Below, piece after piece: positions 1 to 9,228 of a stretch of 64,000 nt of DNA. The position numbers and the translations under genes are program-made. Source of the stretch: Isochrysis galbana (taxonomy: Eukaryota; Haptophyta; Isochrysidales; Isochrysidaceae); NCBI GenBank assembly GCA_018136815.1, contig CM030935.1, positions 6,232,935 through 6,296,934 on the forward strand, read 5' to 3'. Under the pieces are notes generated by a model. It saw only the letters and a program-made list of their open reading frames with translations. It did not search any database and was not told the origin of the DNA. The number at the start of each line of letters is the position of its first letter. The first letter of the stretch is position 1.

Positions 1-236
1 GTTGGCCGATGGATGACTTGCAAAAGAGGCCATGCCGAGGTAGTTCATGTATTCTGATCAAAGAGACGCCCACTGAAATATCGCAGTTATGGGTCCGCAA
101 AAGTAGAGGAGGCGCTGCTTCACTGTGGCCGCGGCCTCACAGCTTGCAACCCCCCCTCCCCGCACTCCCGCACTCCATGCTTATGAGAAGCGATGCTTCC
201 GAGCTCTTTTGGAATCCTAGCTCCGGTGATGGTTGT

Positions 237-1900
237 TCATGCTCCTCGCAACATGTCCGGCGACAAAATGCCACTTACGCGCAAATTGATGCGCTTGACA
301 TTGACAAAGGGCGCATCATTCTGAGCATCACCATTGCGTTGCGGCAACAGACGAATCGCCCATCGACCTTCGGCGTTGGGCTCGTTCTTCTGGACCTCGC
401 CTTGCCGGCCATTGAGTTCGGGCCTCGCCTTAAGGCCGCGAATGGTCACGATTCTGCCTCTCTGCAAAGGCACCCGCTCGTCCAAGATGTCCTCATACTC
501 ACCTTTGGTCCCGGTCCAATCGGACATTGCTGACAGTAACATCCGTCGGTTGTGTGGGATGTCACGCGCAGCCAGACTTGGTGTGAGCTTCTCCGCCAGG
601 TCATACCATTGAAGAGCCTCGCGCAGCTCTCCCGCCTTCTTCAGTCCAAGACCCAAGTTCATGGCGTCCGTGCCAGCTTCAGGCTGGCGGAGCTCTTTCG
701 AGATTTCAGCACTCATCCGGTACCATTTGACCGCCTCGCCGTACTCCATGTGAGCCTCCATGATCTCTCCAATCTACGGCAACGGGAGGGAAGGGAAAGA
801 TCGGTGCATTCGATACATGCAAGTCGAGGCCGGCGCGTACAAGCGGGTCTATCCGTAAGCGTGTGGAGAGGGGGGGCGGAGGACACGACCGGCTCTCGAG
901 CATCTAGCCGGGCGTAGAAGTAGCGTATTTCCGCGGTGCGAATGGGCTGTACTCCGACACCCGAGAGCCGGAGAATGAACACACCGAGCTCGCACGTGGT
1001 GCACGGTGGCGGGCGGACATGCAGGTGCCAGCGCACCGCACAAGCCATATTATTCGTCCGTTTCTTCACAAAGGTTGCAGCGTTCTCTCCGGGAGCGTGC
1101 TGCGAGAGGAATCGCTGCCAATCTGCAAGATCTCGGGCTGGAAGAGCGGCAATGTAGCAGAGGCAACCGATGGCGCTCTTGGCCCGGCGCATCACGTGCA
1201 GCATCGAGAAGTCGCAGATCACCATCTCGGCCGGCCAGGTAAGCAACGCCTTGAGGAACGGCTCGCAAGCCTGATCAAACTTGTGCGCGCCCTCCATGTG
1301 GGCCTTATTGGGCGGAATGAGCTCGAAGAGGGACGTAAAGCTTTCCTGGAGCGACTCTGGCCGGGAAAAGCACATGTTCCCGAAGCGGCGGGCGGCCGAC
1401 TGCTTGTCCTTCTCGGTGATGGCAGGGACAGAGGGCAGGCGAAAGGGCGGAAATGGCTCGGGAGGTGGCGGCACCGGCTCACCAAGCCACTCAAACGAAA
1501 GAAGAGGCTCGGGTCCGAGCGTGCCGCCGTGCAACACATCGCATCTGTGGAGTGTGTGCATGAGTGCCGCCTCGCCGCCGCCCTTGAGCACCTGGACCCC
1601 ATACCCCTTCTCGGAAAGCTCTCTGGCGCTATCAGCGTTGTCATACTGGAGCTTTACCTTCCACTCCCGGCGTATGAGGCTGAGCTGCATCTCGAGCACC
1701 GCTGCATCGAATATTTCGCCTGCTGGCGAGATCACTCGCATTCGTCTTCCGGTCCAAAGGAAGACCCGCGAGTCGGAGTGCCGAACATCAAGCCCAGCCT
1801 CCATCGCCTGGCCGGCGTGAGCTGCCATGTACACGTCGAAGTCCCAGCCCACGGTCGAGGTGAGCCGCTGGGCAGAAGAGTGGACGCTCGCAACCTGCAT
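237..1900 (-). CDS. TPR protein with C-terminal SH3/KOW-like domain, two exons
   Basis: Exon 1 is 1900-1070, the inferred intron 1069-774 (GTGAAG...CCGTAG, phase 0), and exon 2 773-237, giving about 455 residues from the ATG at 1900. The N-terminal ~275 residues are unrecognised, with a proline-rich stretch near residue 150. The second exon begins a helical segment of TPR character (EYGEAVKWYRMSAEI, then GELREALQWYDLAEKL). It ends with KARPELNGRQGEV...GRWAIRL...VNVKRINLR, a short SH3/KOW-like module that I know from many algal and protist proteins, often next to TPR, ankyrin or MYND domains. That suggests a protein-protein interaction role, but no enzymatic function can be assigned. A purine tract (on the + strand) starts just upstream of the ATG. 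The splice junction is my inference: it joins two open frames in phase and continues the helical region smoothly. The C-terminal module is the surest part. Confidence 0.6.
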
Positions 1901-1902
1901 CG

Positions 1903-2136
1903 AGAAAGCGCGGGGAGGGGGGGGGGGGGGGCGATGGCGACGCGAGGGGAGAGGGGCGAAAGGGGGGGCGGGAGAGAGATTGGGAGGGAGGGAGAGAGAG
2001 TGAGGCGAGAACGGGGGGGCGGGAGAGAAAAAGTCGGAGAGAGGAGAAGAGAGAAAAAGGAGTTCAAGAGAAGAGAGCAGGGAGAGAGAGAGCAGAGGGG
2101 AGAGGGAAGGAAGAGAGAGAGAGAGTCAGTCGATCG
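1903..2136. repeat. Polypurine (GA-rich) low-complexity tract
   Basis: About 230 bp of almost pure G/A on the + strand, immediately upstream of the minus-strand TPR gene, so its sense strand is polypyrimidine. It contains GGGGGG runs and GAGAGA blocks. Similar one-sided purine or pyrimidine tracts sit upstream of the RING, PAO-like and DRC9 genes in this window. Open frames within it are compositional artefacts. Confidence 0.85.
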
Positions 2137-2612
2137 GTCCATTCATTGATTGCCCCGGGGCTTCAAATACTCCTGTTCTCACCTCCCCTTGCTGATAATA
2201 GAGCTGCGGATTTCGGCGGTTTTAGCGACGACGGACGACTCTCGGCGGGGGGGGTCACATCTGTATATACTTTCGAGTAAGAGATAAGTGGGAGGCAGAG
2301 AAAGGAAGGTGAGAGCCGGCCTCGAAGGGGCATCGGGGGGCGGGACAAGGAAACTTCGCGCCGCGGGGGGGGGGGGAGGGGGGGGCTCGTCCCCGCGTCT
2401 CTCCTCTTGTTCGAATAGAGAGCGCATGGGACAGCCGTGGGCAGGCCCATACCGAGTAACGAGACGAGGGCTAGATGTAGCATGGTCTTAGGCCCAGTCT
2501 ACGTGACTTCTCTTGTCCGCAGGGGTCCTTATTTTTCCAGGGTCTCCAAAAGAGAAAATGAGGATCTCCAAAAAGCGACTCGCAAAAACTGGAAAGAACG
2601 CCCGCCAGGTCT
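2137..2612. other. Intergenic, G-rich, no gene seen
   Basis: GC-rich sequence with a G-run at about 2365-2386 and a short AT-rich part (2270-2290). Open frames here are low-complexity proline/arginine shadows. I see no domain, tRNA or recognisable promoter motif. Confidence 0.5.
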
Positions 2613-3077
2613 TTATTCTGCGCGTCGTCTTCCCGCGCCGCGCCCGCAGGAACTTTCTCTCTCCCGGGAGAGAGGGAGAGAGCGGCGCCGCCTCTCTCTC
2701 TCCTCGACAGCCAGCTGCCGCGCCGCGGCCATCATCGCCATGGATGCATTTTGTTGCGGCGGCGGCCTTGCGGCCGCCTCAGCCCGTGCAGCCGCCGCCG
2801 CTTCCACCGACGCCACAGCTGCGTCGACAGCGGCCTGGCCGACAATGGCCGTGACCCTGCGCATCACCTCCGCCGCCGCCGCCTCCCACGTCGGGCGCGC
2901 CGGGCTGCAGCACACCATCACGGCCTCCTCTACCCCGTCGAGGACGCAGCGCACTCGATTCCTGTTGCGGTTGCGCTCGTCGAATCCGTCCGCAGGGAAG
3001 GCGGCGACGGTGCTGACGCCCAAGGTCGCAGCCAGCACCGCCAGATACCATTGGATGTCGCTCTCGGGGGACTGCAT
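2613..3077 (-). CDS. Hypothetical alanine-rich protein
   Basis: An open frame of 154 residues from an ATG at 3077. The N-terminal ~100 residues look protein-like (start MQSPESDIQWYLAVLAATLG, an NRNRNR run, then a helical alanine-rich segment). The last ~40 residues are charged low complexity (RERRRRSLPLSRERE). It lies divergently, 393 bp from the FAD enzyme gene, so the two may share a promoter region. I do not recognise a family. The C-terminus may be non-coding or spliced, since it runs into GA/CT microsatellite sequence. It could also be a chance frame in GC-rich DNA. Confidence 0.35.
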   Translation of the reverse strand: MQSPESDIQWYLAVLAATLGVSTVAAFPADGFDERNRNRNRVRCVLDGVEEAVMVCCSPARPTWEAAAAEVMRRVTAIVGQAAVDAAVASVEAAAAARAEAAARPPPQQNASMAMMAAARQLAVEERERRRRSLPLSRERESSCGRGAGRRRAE

Positions 3078-3470
3078 CGCAGGATCGCATGTGAGGTCTG
3101 AGCACGCCCCGCCCGAGCGACCGACTAGTCCAGGAGCGGCACCTCCGACCCGACCCGTCTACCGCCTCGGGCAGCGTCGGAAAAGATATAACGGCCGCCC
3201 GCCGCCCGCCGCGGCGCTCCGCGCGCCTTCAAAAGACGTTTGCGATGCGTGTGGATCCCCGCTCCCATTACTTCGGGAAAGATCTAATTACTTCGTTTCC
3301 TCCCCCGGAGAGCTTTCCAGCGATACCTTATACTTTTTATAACTCCCAGGGGTTCCCATGATTCACACCCTCCAGCAAGCACCCAGATGGGGAGCCCTTG
3401 ATACCTATCATACACCTACACCGTAGAAGTACCGACTTTCCCCGCCTTTTCTTTTTCCCACTCTGCCCTC
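3078..3470. promoter_or_regulatory. Divergent intergenic region (candidate bidirectional promoter)
   Basis: This 393-bp gap separates the minus-strand hypothetical gene from the plus-strand FAD enzyme gene. It holds TATA-like AT-rich words (AAAAGATATAA near 3180 and TATACTTTTTATAA near 3330) and a pyrimidine-rich stretch just before the ATG at 3471. Assignment as a promoter rests on position only. Confidence 0.35.
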
Positions 3471-5219
3471 ATGAGGGCCGCGCCTACTCTCGGCGCCCTC
3501 CGCCGCTCGCTCGCCGCGGCGGCGACGGCGGCGGGCGTCGCGGCAACGAGGAGCAGCCGTGCTGCCGACGAGCAGCCGCCACCCTACGACGTACTCGTTG
3601 TCGGTGGGGGTGTGGTCGGCCTCTCCGTCGCGAGGGAGTGCGCCGTGCGTGGCGCGTCAGTCGTGCTGGTTGAGCGAGAGGACGACTGGGCGGCTGCGGC
3701 GTCCTCAGGCAATTCTGGGATCGGGTGCACTGGGTACGACGCGCCCATCGGTAGCCTAGAGCGCCAGCTCCTACGACGCTCCATTCAGCGCCACCCGGAG
3801 CTCATGCGCTCCTTTGGCCTCTCGTACGAGCATGTGCGCAAGTGTGGCTCGCTCGTCGTCGCATGGGATGCCCAGGCGCTGCAAAAACTTCCAGCCGTGC
3901 TGGCCGAAAATGAGCAGGCAGGCGATGAAGAGGCAGCGATTCTCTCCGATGTCCAGGTTAAAGAACGCGAGCCGTCGCTCGCACGAGGTGCCATGGGTGC
4001 GGTGTGGTGCCCACGCGAGGCCGTGGTTGAACCATGGCTTGTAGCGCACGGTTATGCGGAATCCGCATCGCGCTGTGGCGCCCGGCTAATCCTCTCTACC
4101 GAGGCAGTCGGGGCTTATTATGACACCGATGCGCGTCTGTGGTGCGTGAGCGTTGTGCCGAGCTCCGCTGCGCAGAGCGGACGCAGTGCGCCAGGGGAAG
4201 TCCTCGTGGCTCCGCCGCCTAAGGAATCTGAATCAACGCGATCCAGACGGGCGGATTCCAGGGAAATTCAGGCGCGCGTTGTGATCAATTGCGCTGGTCT
4301 CTACGGCGATGTGGTGCACCAATGGGCGCCCACCTGTCTAGGTGGTCGGGGGTGCACAGCTCAGAGCGAAGGTGGCTCCCGCGGAGGCCCGCAATCTGCT
4401 GAGGTGATTATGGGCGACCCTATCGCGCGTGTCGATGACAGCGCCCCCTTTCACGTGACGCCACGGAAGGGTCAGTTTGTTGTCTTACAGCCTGATCCCG
4501 AAGCTGACCTCCCGCATGCAGTGATAGAGCAGGTCGCCTCGCAATTCACCAAGGGGGTGATCATCTGGCGCACCCTCTATGGCAACGTAGTGATTGGGCC
4601 AACGGCTGAGGACCAAGCATCGCGATCAGATCGATCAACTGACCACGCCACTCTCCAGGATCTCGTACGATACGGCACACATAGAATTCCGGCCCTGCGC
4701 AACGCCAGGATTCTCGGTTCTTATGCTGGACTCCGTCCGGCGTCTGAGCACAGAGACTACCAAATATCTTCCACAACCTGTCATGCGCCAAAACCTGGGT
4801 GCGTCGGTGCCCGAGGATCGGGCTGGATTAGCGTCGCTGGCATTCGTTCAACGGGGCTGACCTGTGCTCCTGGAATAGGCGAGTACGTGGCCGAGCTCTA
4901 CCTTGGCATACGCGATAGCGTGCCACCCGTGCACGCCTCGGCAAACCCTCCTCTCGCCGAGGACCAGCTTGAGCATCGGCGCCCGGCTGACGGATGCTGG
5001 ATTGGTGTCACTGATGCTGCACTTAACCCCCTCCCCCTTGAGCCCATAGCCCCTCGGAACACGACTGTGCCAACGCTTAGGGAGCTCGCCGCAGAATATC
5101 GTGTCCGTGGTGACGGCTATGTGACGCTGTATGGCAGGCCTAGGCGAGTCACACATCCCATAACAGCATTCGGTTTGCAAACCTTGAGCATCGACGACGT
5201 CAGTGTTGGTGGAGGCTAG
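3471..5219 (+). CDS. FAD-dependent oxidoreductase, GlpO / L-2-hydroxyglutarate dehydrogenase-like (DAO fold)
   Basis: An intronless frame of 582 residues. Residues ~1-35 (MRAAPTLGALRRSLAAAATA...) are Arg/Ala-rich without acids, a plausible mitochondrial or plastid targeting peptide. The Rossmann FAD-binding motif VLVVGGGVVGLSVARE follows at 41-56, and an acidic VLVERE ends the second strand. ASSGNSGIGCTGYDA is the loop that contacts the flavin. Later come PRKGQFVVLQP, GVIIWRTLYGNVVIGPTAED and a C-terminal FAD-contact segment (ISVAGIRSTGLTCAPGIGEY). These match the COG0579-type DAO family, which contains type-2 glycerol-3-phosphate oxidases and L-2-hydroxyglutarate dehydrogenases. The VTPRKGQ/YGNVVIGPTAED pattern is closest to the GlpO-like branch as I remember it. 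The substrate is therefore inferred: glycerol 3-phosphate or a 2-hydroxyacid. The last ~60 residues (GDGYVTLYGRPRRVTHPI) extend beyond the flavin domain and are unfamiliar. Confidence 0.85.
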   Translation: MRAAPTLGALRRSLAAAATAAGVAATRSSRAADEQPPPYDVLVVGGGVVGLSVARECAVRGASVVLVEREDDWAAAASSGNSGIGCTGYDAPIGSLERQLLRRSIQRHPELMRSFGLSYEHVRKCGSLVVAWDAQALQKLPAVLAENEQAGDEEAAILSDVQVKEREPSLARGAMGAVWCPREAVVEPWLVAHGYAESASRCGARLILSTEAVGAYYDTDARLWCVSVVPSSAAQSGRSAPGEVLVAPPPKESESTRSRRADSREIQARVVINCAGLYGDVVHQWAPTCLGGRGCTAQSEGGSRGGPQSAEVIMGDPIARVDDSAPFHVTPRKGQFVVLQPDPEADLPHAVIEQVASQFTKGVIIWRTLYGNVVIGPTAEDQASRSDRSTDHATLQDLVRYGTHRIPALRNARILGSYAGLRPASEHRDYQISSTTCHAPKPGCVGARGSGWISVAGIRSTGLTCAPGIGEYVAELYLGIRDSVPPVHASANPPLAEDQLEHRRPADGCWIGVTDAALNPLPLEPIAPRNTTVPTLRELAAEYRVRGDGYVTLYGRPRRVTHPITAFGLQTLSIDDVSVGGG

Positions 5220-5464
5220 GTGTTGCGTGGCGAGAGGGTGCAACCTCAAGTTTGGTTGTTTTTTCAGCAACTACCGCCATGTGGATGGTATAAGTTCGAC
5301 TCGCGAGACAACCTCCCTTATTTCACCCTCCACCTTTTCCGCCTTCAGACGTGGAGTGTTCGTGTTTATTTGCGCGCGGCTTTTTTCAACCTTTCTTTCC
5401 TCCGCCTCCGGGGTCAGCCGCATCTTGTTTGTCTTGGAGAACTATCGTTATAAACGATAGGGTC

Positions 5465-6720
5465 ATGGAGCGCGCCACGCTCCCACCCTCTCCCGCCGCC
5501 CACCCCGCCGCGCCGACCGACCACGACATGACAGACGCTGCGCAGCCGCAGCGCCCTCCAGCCAGGGCCATGCCAGCCCAGGTGCCCGCGAGCCACGGCC
5601 CGAGCCGAGCCCACACAGCCACAACGACAGAACACAATCCAACAACACACAAGCACAGACAGGCCAGCACAAGCGAACCAGCGCACAGCCAGATCCACAA
5701 CGCGTAACCTCCCATAGGGAAAGCCTCCGGGCTGGGCCCCTACAACGCCACGGCACTGACCACGTGCGCAAGCACGAGGCACAGGCCCGGCCGGTCGAAC
5801 AGACAGCCAGCAACATACAACTGCACCCATGCAACAACAACTGCATGGCCCAACACACCGAGAAGCCCATAGGGACACATGGCCAAGCAGAAACATATGG
5901 AAGGTCAGACTACCATCCCAACCCAATCACACGCGGCACGAGAGCCCGTGATGACGCAAGCGAACCGCACGGACAGACAAGCGAGTTGCACACTCAGACA
6001 ACAACACACCCAACACCTCTGGCACACCAGAGGCTACGCACACCACAAACACTCAAAAAGGAGGGGGCCGAGAGGGACCCCAACACAAGACACGTCCCAA
6101 ACAAGACATCTCCCCAAGCAACAAAGCAACTAACCCGAAGACTCCCACCCTGCGGATACGCACAGGTAACCCCCCAAGGAGGGGACGAACAAGAAGCTGA
6201 GCAAGAATACCAACATGACTATTCACAAATCATTATGACCTTCACCTCCACGGACCGCGGAATTAAAATCAAAGACGAAGAGGCCTTCAACGCCATCGTG
6301 GCGCATCTCAACAAACTCGAGGGCGTCGACCTCGAGCCGGAGTTTCTAGCGAAAATCTCGTCGGGACCGTGGGAGGTCCTGGTCTCGGCGGACTGCGCAC
6401 AACAATACAAAGCCAAATTCAAGGACCAAGGCGTCTTCGCGATCCACGAGGTCAAGTACCCCATGATCGTCAAATTCCAAACACTCGACGACAAGGCTCG
6501 CGAACTCCCTCAAGCGTCATCCAAATCGCTAGCCATTGCGTTCAAAGACGTCACTGCGCACCTCGTAGTACGTAACTACAAGTTCGAGTTGAAGGACTCC
6601 ATCACCATCACCTCGCTGGCTAAGGCGCTCGAAAACCAGGGATTCGTCTTCCTGCAGGGCAACCAAGAACGCTCCAAAGTGCTAACCAAGGAGGGAGTCA
6701 TCGTAACTCAAGGCAAAAAA
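5465..6720 (+). pseudogene. LINE-A ORF1, N-terminal and central parts (frameshifted)
   Basis: From the ATG at 5465 the frame reads MERATLPPSPAAHPAAP and then a Thr/His/Gln/Asn-rich low-complexity stretch, stopping at 5707. The downstream frame (from about 5764) carries on a similar polar stretch. From about 6240 it gives a better conserved segment beginning FTSTDRGIKIKDEEAFNAIV and containing SSGPWEVLVSADCAQQYKAK. The N-terminal start MERA is shared with LINE-B (MERAPTAPTSQ), which shows a common ORF1 start. I do not recognise the central domain; an RNA-binding fold would be usual for ORF1 proteins. The change of frame near 5705-5764 implies a decay frameshift. The frame is cut at 6720 by LINE-B. 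Confidence 0.55.
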
Positions 6721-7022
6721 AAAAAAATCTTCTTAAAATTCCCCGCTACGCGTGCGGCGTGAGGCAGTGTGCTAGTGTACCTCCCTACTACCCAACCTTA
6801 ACCCCTGACAACCCCCTTCCCCTTTCCCAGTTCCCTCTTTATCGGAGAAGCTGGTTCCGGGGAGGCCGCGCGCGCTGCTTCGGCCGGGAGTTGGAGAGAA
6901 GGGGGCTGGAGACTGTGATTCGTCCTGTACGCTAGTGTTGATTCGGGTTGCCTTCTATTGTATTTCGTGGGATCTTTATTGATAACCTCCTCGTTTTCTT
7001 CTAAGACGCGGTATTAAGTGCC

Positions 7023-8034
7023 TTAGGTGATGTTACGGATGTCTAGCCCTCCCGCCGCCTGCAGGAGGTCTTCCGATGCTTCTAGGTTGAACTCCTTGTC
7101 CACCGTGTAGAGCGGACTTATCAATTTCTTAAAGTGTTTGTTACTCGGGGCGTGTAGCCCCATATTCTCTCGTTGTTTTTTCAGCCTCAGAAAGAACCCG
7201 ACTTTCGCCGTTACTAATAGGTGGTATCTCGCAAGGATCGCTCTTAAGATCGACCTAACGGACCTGCCGTCCGCGTTGCCATATTGGATGTTATAAAAGT
7301 CAGTTAGGATGTACCTCCACGCCAGGATGCCTAGGTATCCCGAGGAGGGGTGCGGTCTGTCCACTTGATAGCAGAAAAGTCGTTGGGCTGTTTCGGATCC
7401 CGGCCTGAGGCTAATCCCCAGAAGTCCTTCTATGAATTCAAAGATGGGCTCCGTCGCGATGCATGATGCCAGGTGAGTGGAGCTTTCAGGGGCTATGCCG
7501 CAAAAGCGGCATGTTGGATCGTCAGCAAAGCGGTTCGCTGTAGCTAACCTCCTATGTAGGACATGTTTGAAATGCAAGTAAGAGTCTCTAGGCGTCAAAA
7601 GGTTATATTTGTATAATTGCGATATTTGTTTCCACTTTCCCGAGAGGACCGGTAACCTTTTTTCCCATCTTAGTGTGGATTTTTGTGTTTTGGTTTTCCT
7701 CAAAGCGAGGAACGCTTTAGTCAAGTCCCTGACACTTACATCCTCTAGTGTTGTACGCGTGCCTTTTAGCATGTATTCTTGAGGTAACGGGTACGCCGTT
7801 TCCGCCGGGCCGTCGTACGCATGTCTGGGTCTGGTTGTCACCAGGGAACAGGACTCTGCCTGTTCCCTGGTTCTGTGGCAGCTTGGGAGGCGAGGGCGGT
7901 GCCGTCATCTCGACGTCGTTGTCAGGCGGCGCGGCGGCCTGTGGGCGCTTGGGCTCCGGCGGTTTGGGGCGGCCCCGTTGGGGCGTCGTGACGGCGGGGG
8001 GCTGGGAGGTGGGAGCGGTCGGCGCGCGCTCCAT
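7023..8034 (-). pseudogene. LINE-B fused ORF1 start / ORF2 C-terminal fragment
   Basis: From the ATG at 8034 an ORF1-type proline-rich leader (MERAPTAPTSQPPAVTTPQ) runs to about 7850. In another frame, from about 7830 to the stop at 7023, lies an ORF2 C-terminal region: AYPLPQEYMLKG, then SYLHFKHVLHRRLATANRF and CRFCGIAPESSTHLASC, a CxxC...H...C zinc-binding motif. ILAWRYILTDFYNIQYG follows. LINE-C ORF2 contains matching blocks in the same order (EYPLADEYTLDG, HLHFKHITHRRVGTYNRF, CRICGEAEESSIHLGEC, LLAWRYIITDFYRIHYD). The endonuclease and reverse transcriptase are absent. The junction lies beside a perfect 11-bp inverted repeat at 7841-7870. Confidence 0.7.
7841..7870. repeat. Perfect 11-bp inverted repeat at the LINE-B deletion junction
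   Basis: CCAGGGAACAG (7841-7851) is followed by an 8-nt loop and CTGTTCCCTGG (7860-7870). It lies where the ORF1-type leader passes into the ORF2 C-terminal region, so it may be connected with the internal deletion. Confidence 0.8.
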
Positions 8035-8060
8035 CGCTAAAACTATAACAATAGTTTTTG

Positions 8061-8290
8061 AACTCAAGGCAAAAAAGAGGTCTACCACCTGTACGTAGCA
8101 CCGAAGACGGGCAACTTCACGACCTTCGACTTTCCACGCAAGATCATACTTAACATCAACAACAACCCCTACCCACTCGACTACGCGGTACGCGACTGCA
8201 AAGATCTCGGTGGAGACATCAAGAACATGTGCATCCACGCCGGCCCGAAAGGGTGCAAAGGATACCACAAGAACTACGCGCTTGCCGTGT
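8061..8290 (+). pseudogene. LINE-A ORF1, C-terminal part with Cys/His cluster
   Basis: Beginning inside the right-hand target-site duplication, the frame continues ORF1 of LINE-A: EVYHLYVAPKTGNFTTFDF, then ILNINNNPYPLDYAVRDCKD and MCIHAGPKGCKGYHKNYA. The spaced C...C..H....C...H pattern resembles a small zinc-binding knuckle, common at ORF1 C-termini. The reading frame is the one obtained by removing LINE-B and one copy of the duplication. After about 8280 the frame enters Cys/Arg-rich GT-repeat sequence that is unlikely to be coding. Confidence 0.6.
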
Positions 8291-8459
8291 GTTTGTGTTC
8301 CTGTCGCGCGAGGCTTCTTTCTCTGCACTTGTCGTGCCGCTGTGTGATGTGTGATAGTGATAGTGTGCGTGATGCGTGCGCACATGCGTGTGCAGTGCGT
8401 GTGCAGTGCGTGTGTTGATCATGTATATTACTCTATGCGCCCGATAGAGCCAAAAGCGC

Positions 8460-8660
8460 GACACAGGCGGCTGTTGGTACGCGCGCGGTAGCGCGCGCGC
8501 ACTGCTATTAGAGGGCGGCTCCGCCGCCCTACTCGCATGAGTATCCTGAATAGTGACTTTTCACTACCCAGACCCAGTGGGTAGGAGAGACGCCCCTACC
8601 CGCATGGAGGTGGGTAGTGGAAATGGGTGGTGAGTAGCTGGGTATCTAGATACCCAGCTA
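8460..8660. repeat. Cluster of small palindromes
   Basis: The stretch contains a GCGCGC-rich block (8478-8500), an AGGGCGGC-TCC-GCCGCCCT hairpin near 8513-8531, repeated CTACCC/GGGTAG words, and a perfect 24-bp palindrome at 8636-8659 (half-site AGCTGGGTATCT). No gene is seen from about 8291 to 8700. Confidence 0.6.
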
Positions 8661-8699
8661 TCCGGTTACTAGCTTTATCGCCGGCTCAGCCGCACTTCT

Positions 8700-9227
8700 A
8701 CTCAACCCTGCCCAACCCCCTCGGCTCCTGCCCCACCGTCTACCCTATCGCTCATCCAACCACACAAACCACGTATCCGCTTCCTTCTGCTTTCACGCCT
8801 CACTCCATCCCTCTCGATCTCGACAACGACGACTTCATTGCCGCCATCGCCCGGAAGCTCTACCACCTCGGCTCTCCCCACTCCGCCTCCTTAGCCTCCC
8901 CGACCCCACCGCACCCCGCTGCCCCGCTTCAACATCCCCGACACGTCCACCCCCATCCCCAAATCCCAGACACACTCATGCCAGCAACATCACCGAACCC
9001 ACCCCCATCGTCGCCCCCTTTCACCCCGTCGCGACCCCCGCCCCCACCGACAACCTTGCAAACATGCGTGTCGGCTCCCTGCGCTCCGCTCCCTCCAGCG
9101 CCCGCCACTTCATGCGTCGCTATCACGTCCTTCTCCAACGCGTTGCGTCCGGCAAAGTCGCTCTACGTCACGTCGGCACCGAGCACATGGCCGCCGATTT
9201 CCTCACCAAATGGCTGGGCTGGGGATC
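8700..9227 (+). pseudogene. Ty1/copia retrotransposon relic (RNase H C-terminus)
   Basis: At about 9094-9213 the frame encodes SARHFMRRYHVLLQRVASGK followed by VALRHVGTEHMAADFLTKWL. This is the typical end of copia RNase H (the H..RYH...E.V..G.V.L.....E.MAAD.LTK pattern). The upstream part of the same frame (8700-9060) is Pro/His/Thr-rich and unrecognised. It may be remains of a gag leader or of non-coding DNA. The reverse transcriptase is absent. The relic ends at 9227 directly against a LINE 5' terminus. Confidence 0.65.
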
Positions 9228-9228
9228 A

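Larger units (their letters stand above)
6721..8060 (-). mobile_element. LINE-B: internally deleted non-LTR element nested in LINE-A
   Basis: This element is oriented right to left and flanked by the 16-bp target-site duplication. Its 5' end (at 8060) carries a hairpin, AAACTAT-AACA-ATAGTTT at 8040-8057, then an ATG at 8034. Its 3' end on the minus strand reads ...AAGAAGATTTTTTT with no poly(A) tail. The same 3' pattern (on the + strand A-run, ATCTT, then GCTAC.CG) recurs at the end of LINE-C near 16562-16600, supporting the boundary. Only the first ~200 bp and the last ~1.1 kb of a full element are present, so it is an internal deletion derivative. Confidence 0.75.
5442..8290 (+). mobile_element. 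LINE-A: non-LTR retroelement with ORF1, split by a nested LINE insertion
   Basis: The element begins with a terminal hairpin (CTATCGTT-ATA-AACGATAG, 5442-5460), followed at once by an ATG (5465) opening an ORF1-like frame. Its ORF1 is interrupted at 6720 by LINE-B and resumes at 8061. The perfect 16-bp duplication AACTCAAGGCAAAAAA at 6705-6720 and 8061-8076 marks the insertion, and removing LINE-B rejoins ORF1 in the same frame. No ORF2 follows, so LINE-A is incomplete. The right boundary near 8290 is where the recognisable ORF1 frame runs into GT-rich sequence; the true 3' end is not visible. Confidence 0.7.

Noticed and set aside
2179..2483. Minus-strand Pro-rich frames upstream of the TPR gene
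   Set aside because: Driven by G-runs and GA/CT repeats. Overlapping frames on both strands are equally open.
5414..5926. Cys/Trp-rich minus-strand frames over LINE-A
   Set aside because: Antisense shadows of the ORF1 leader, with composition typical of reversed Thr/His/Ala-rich coding.
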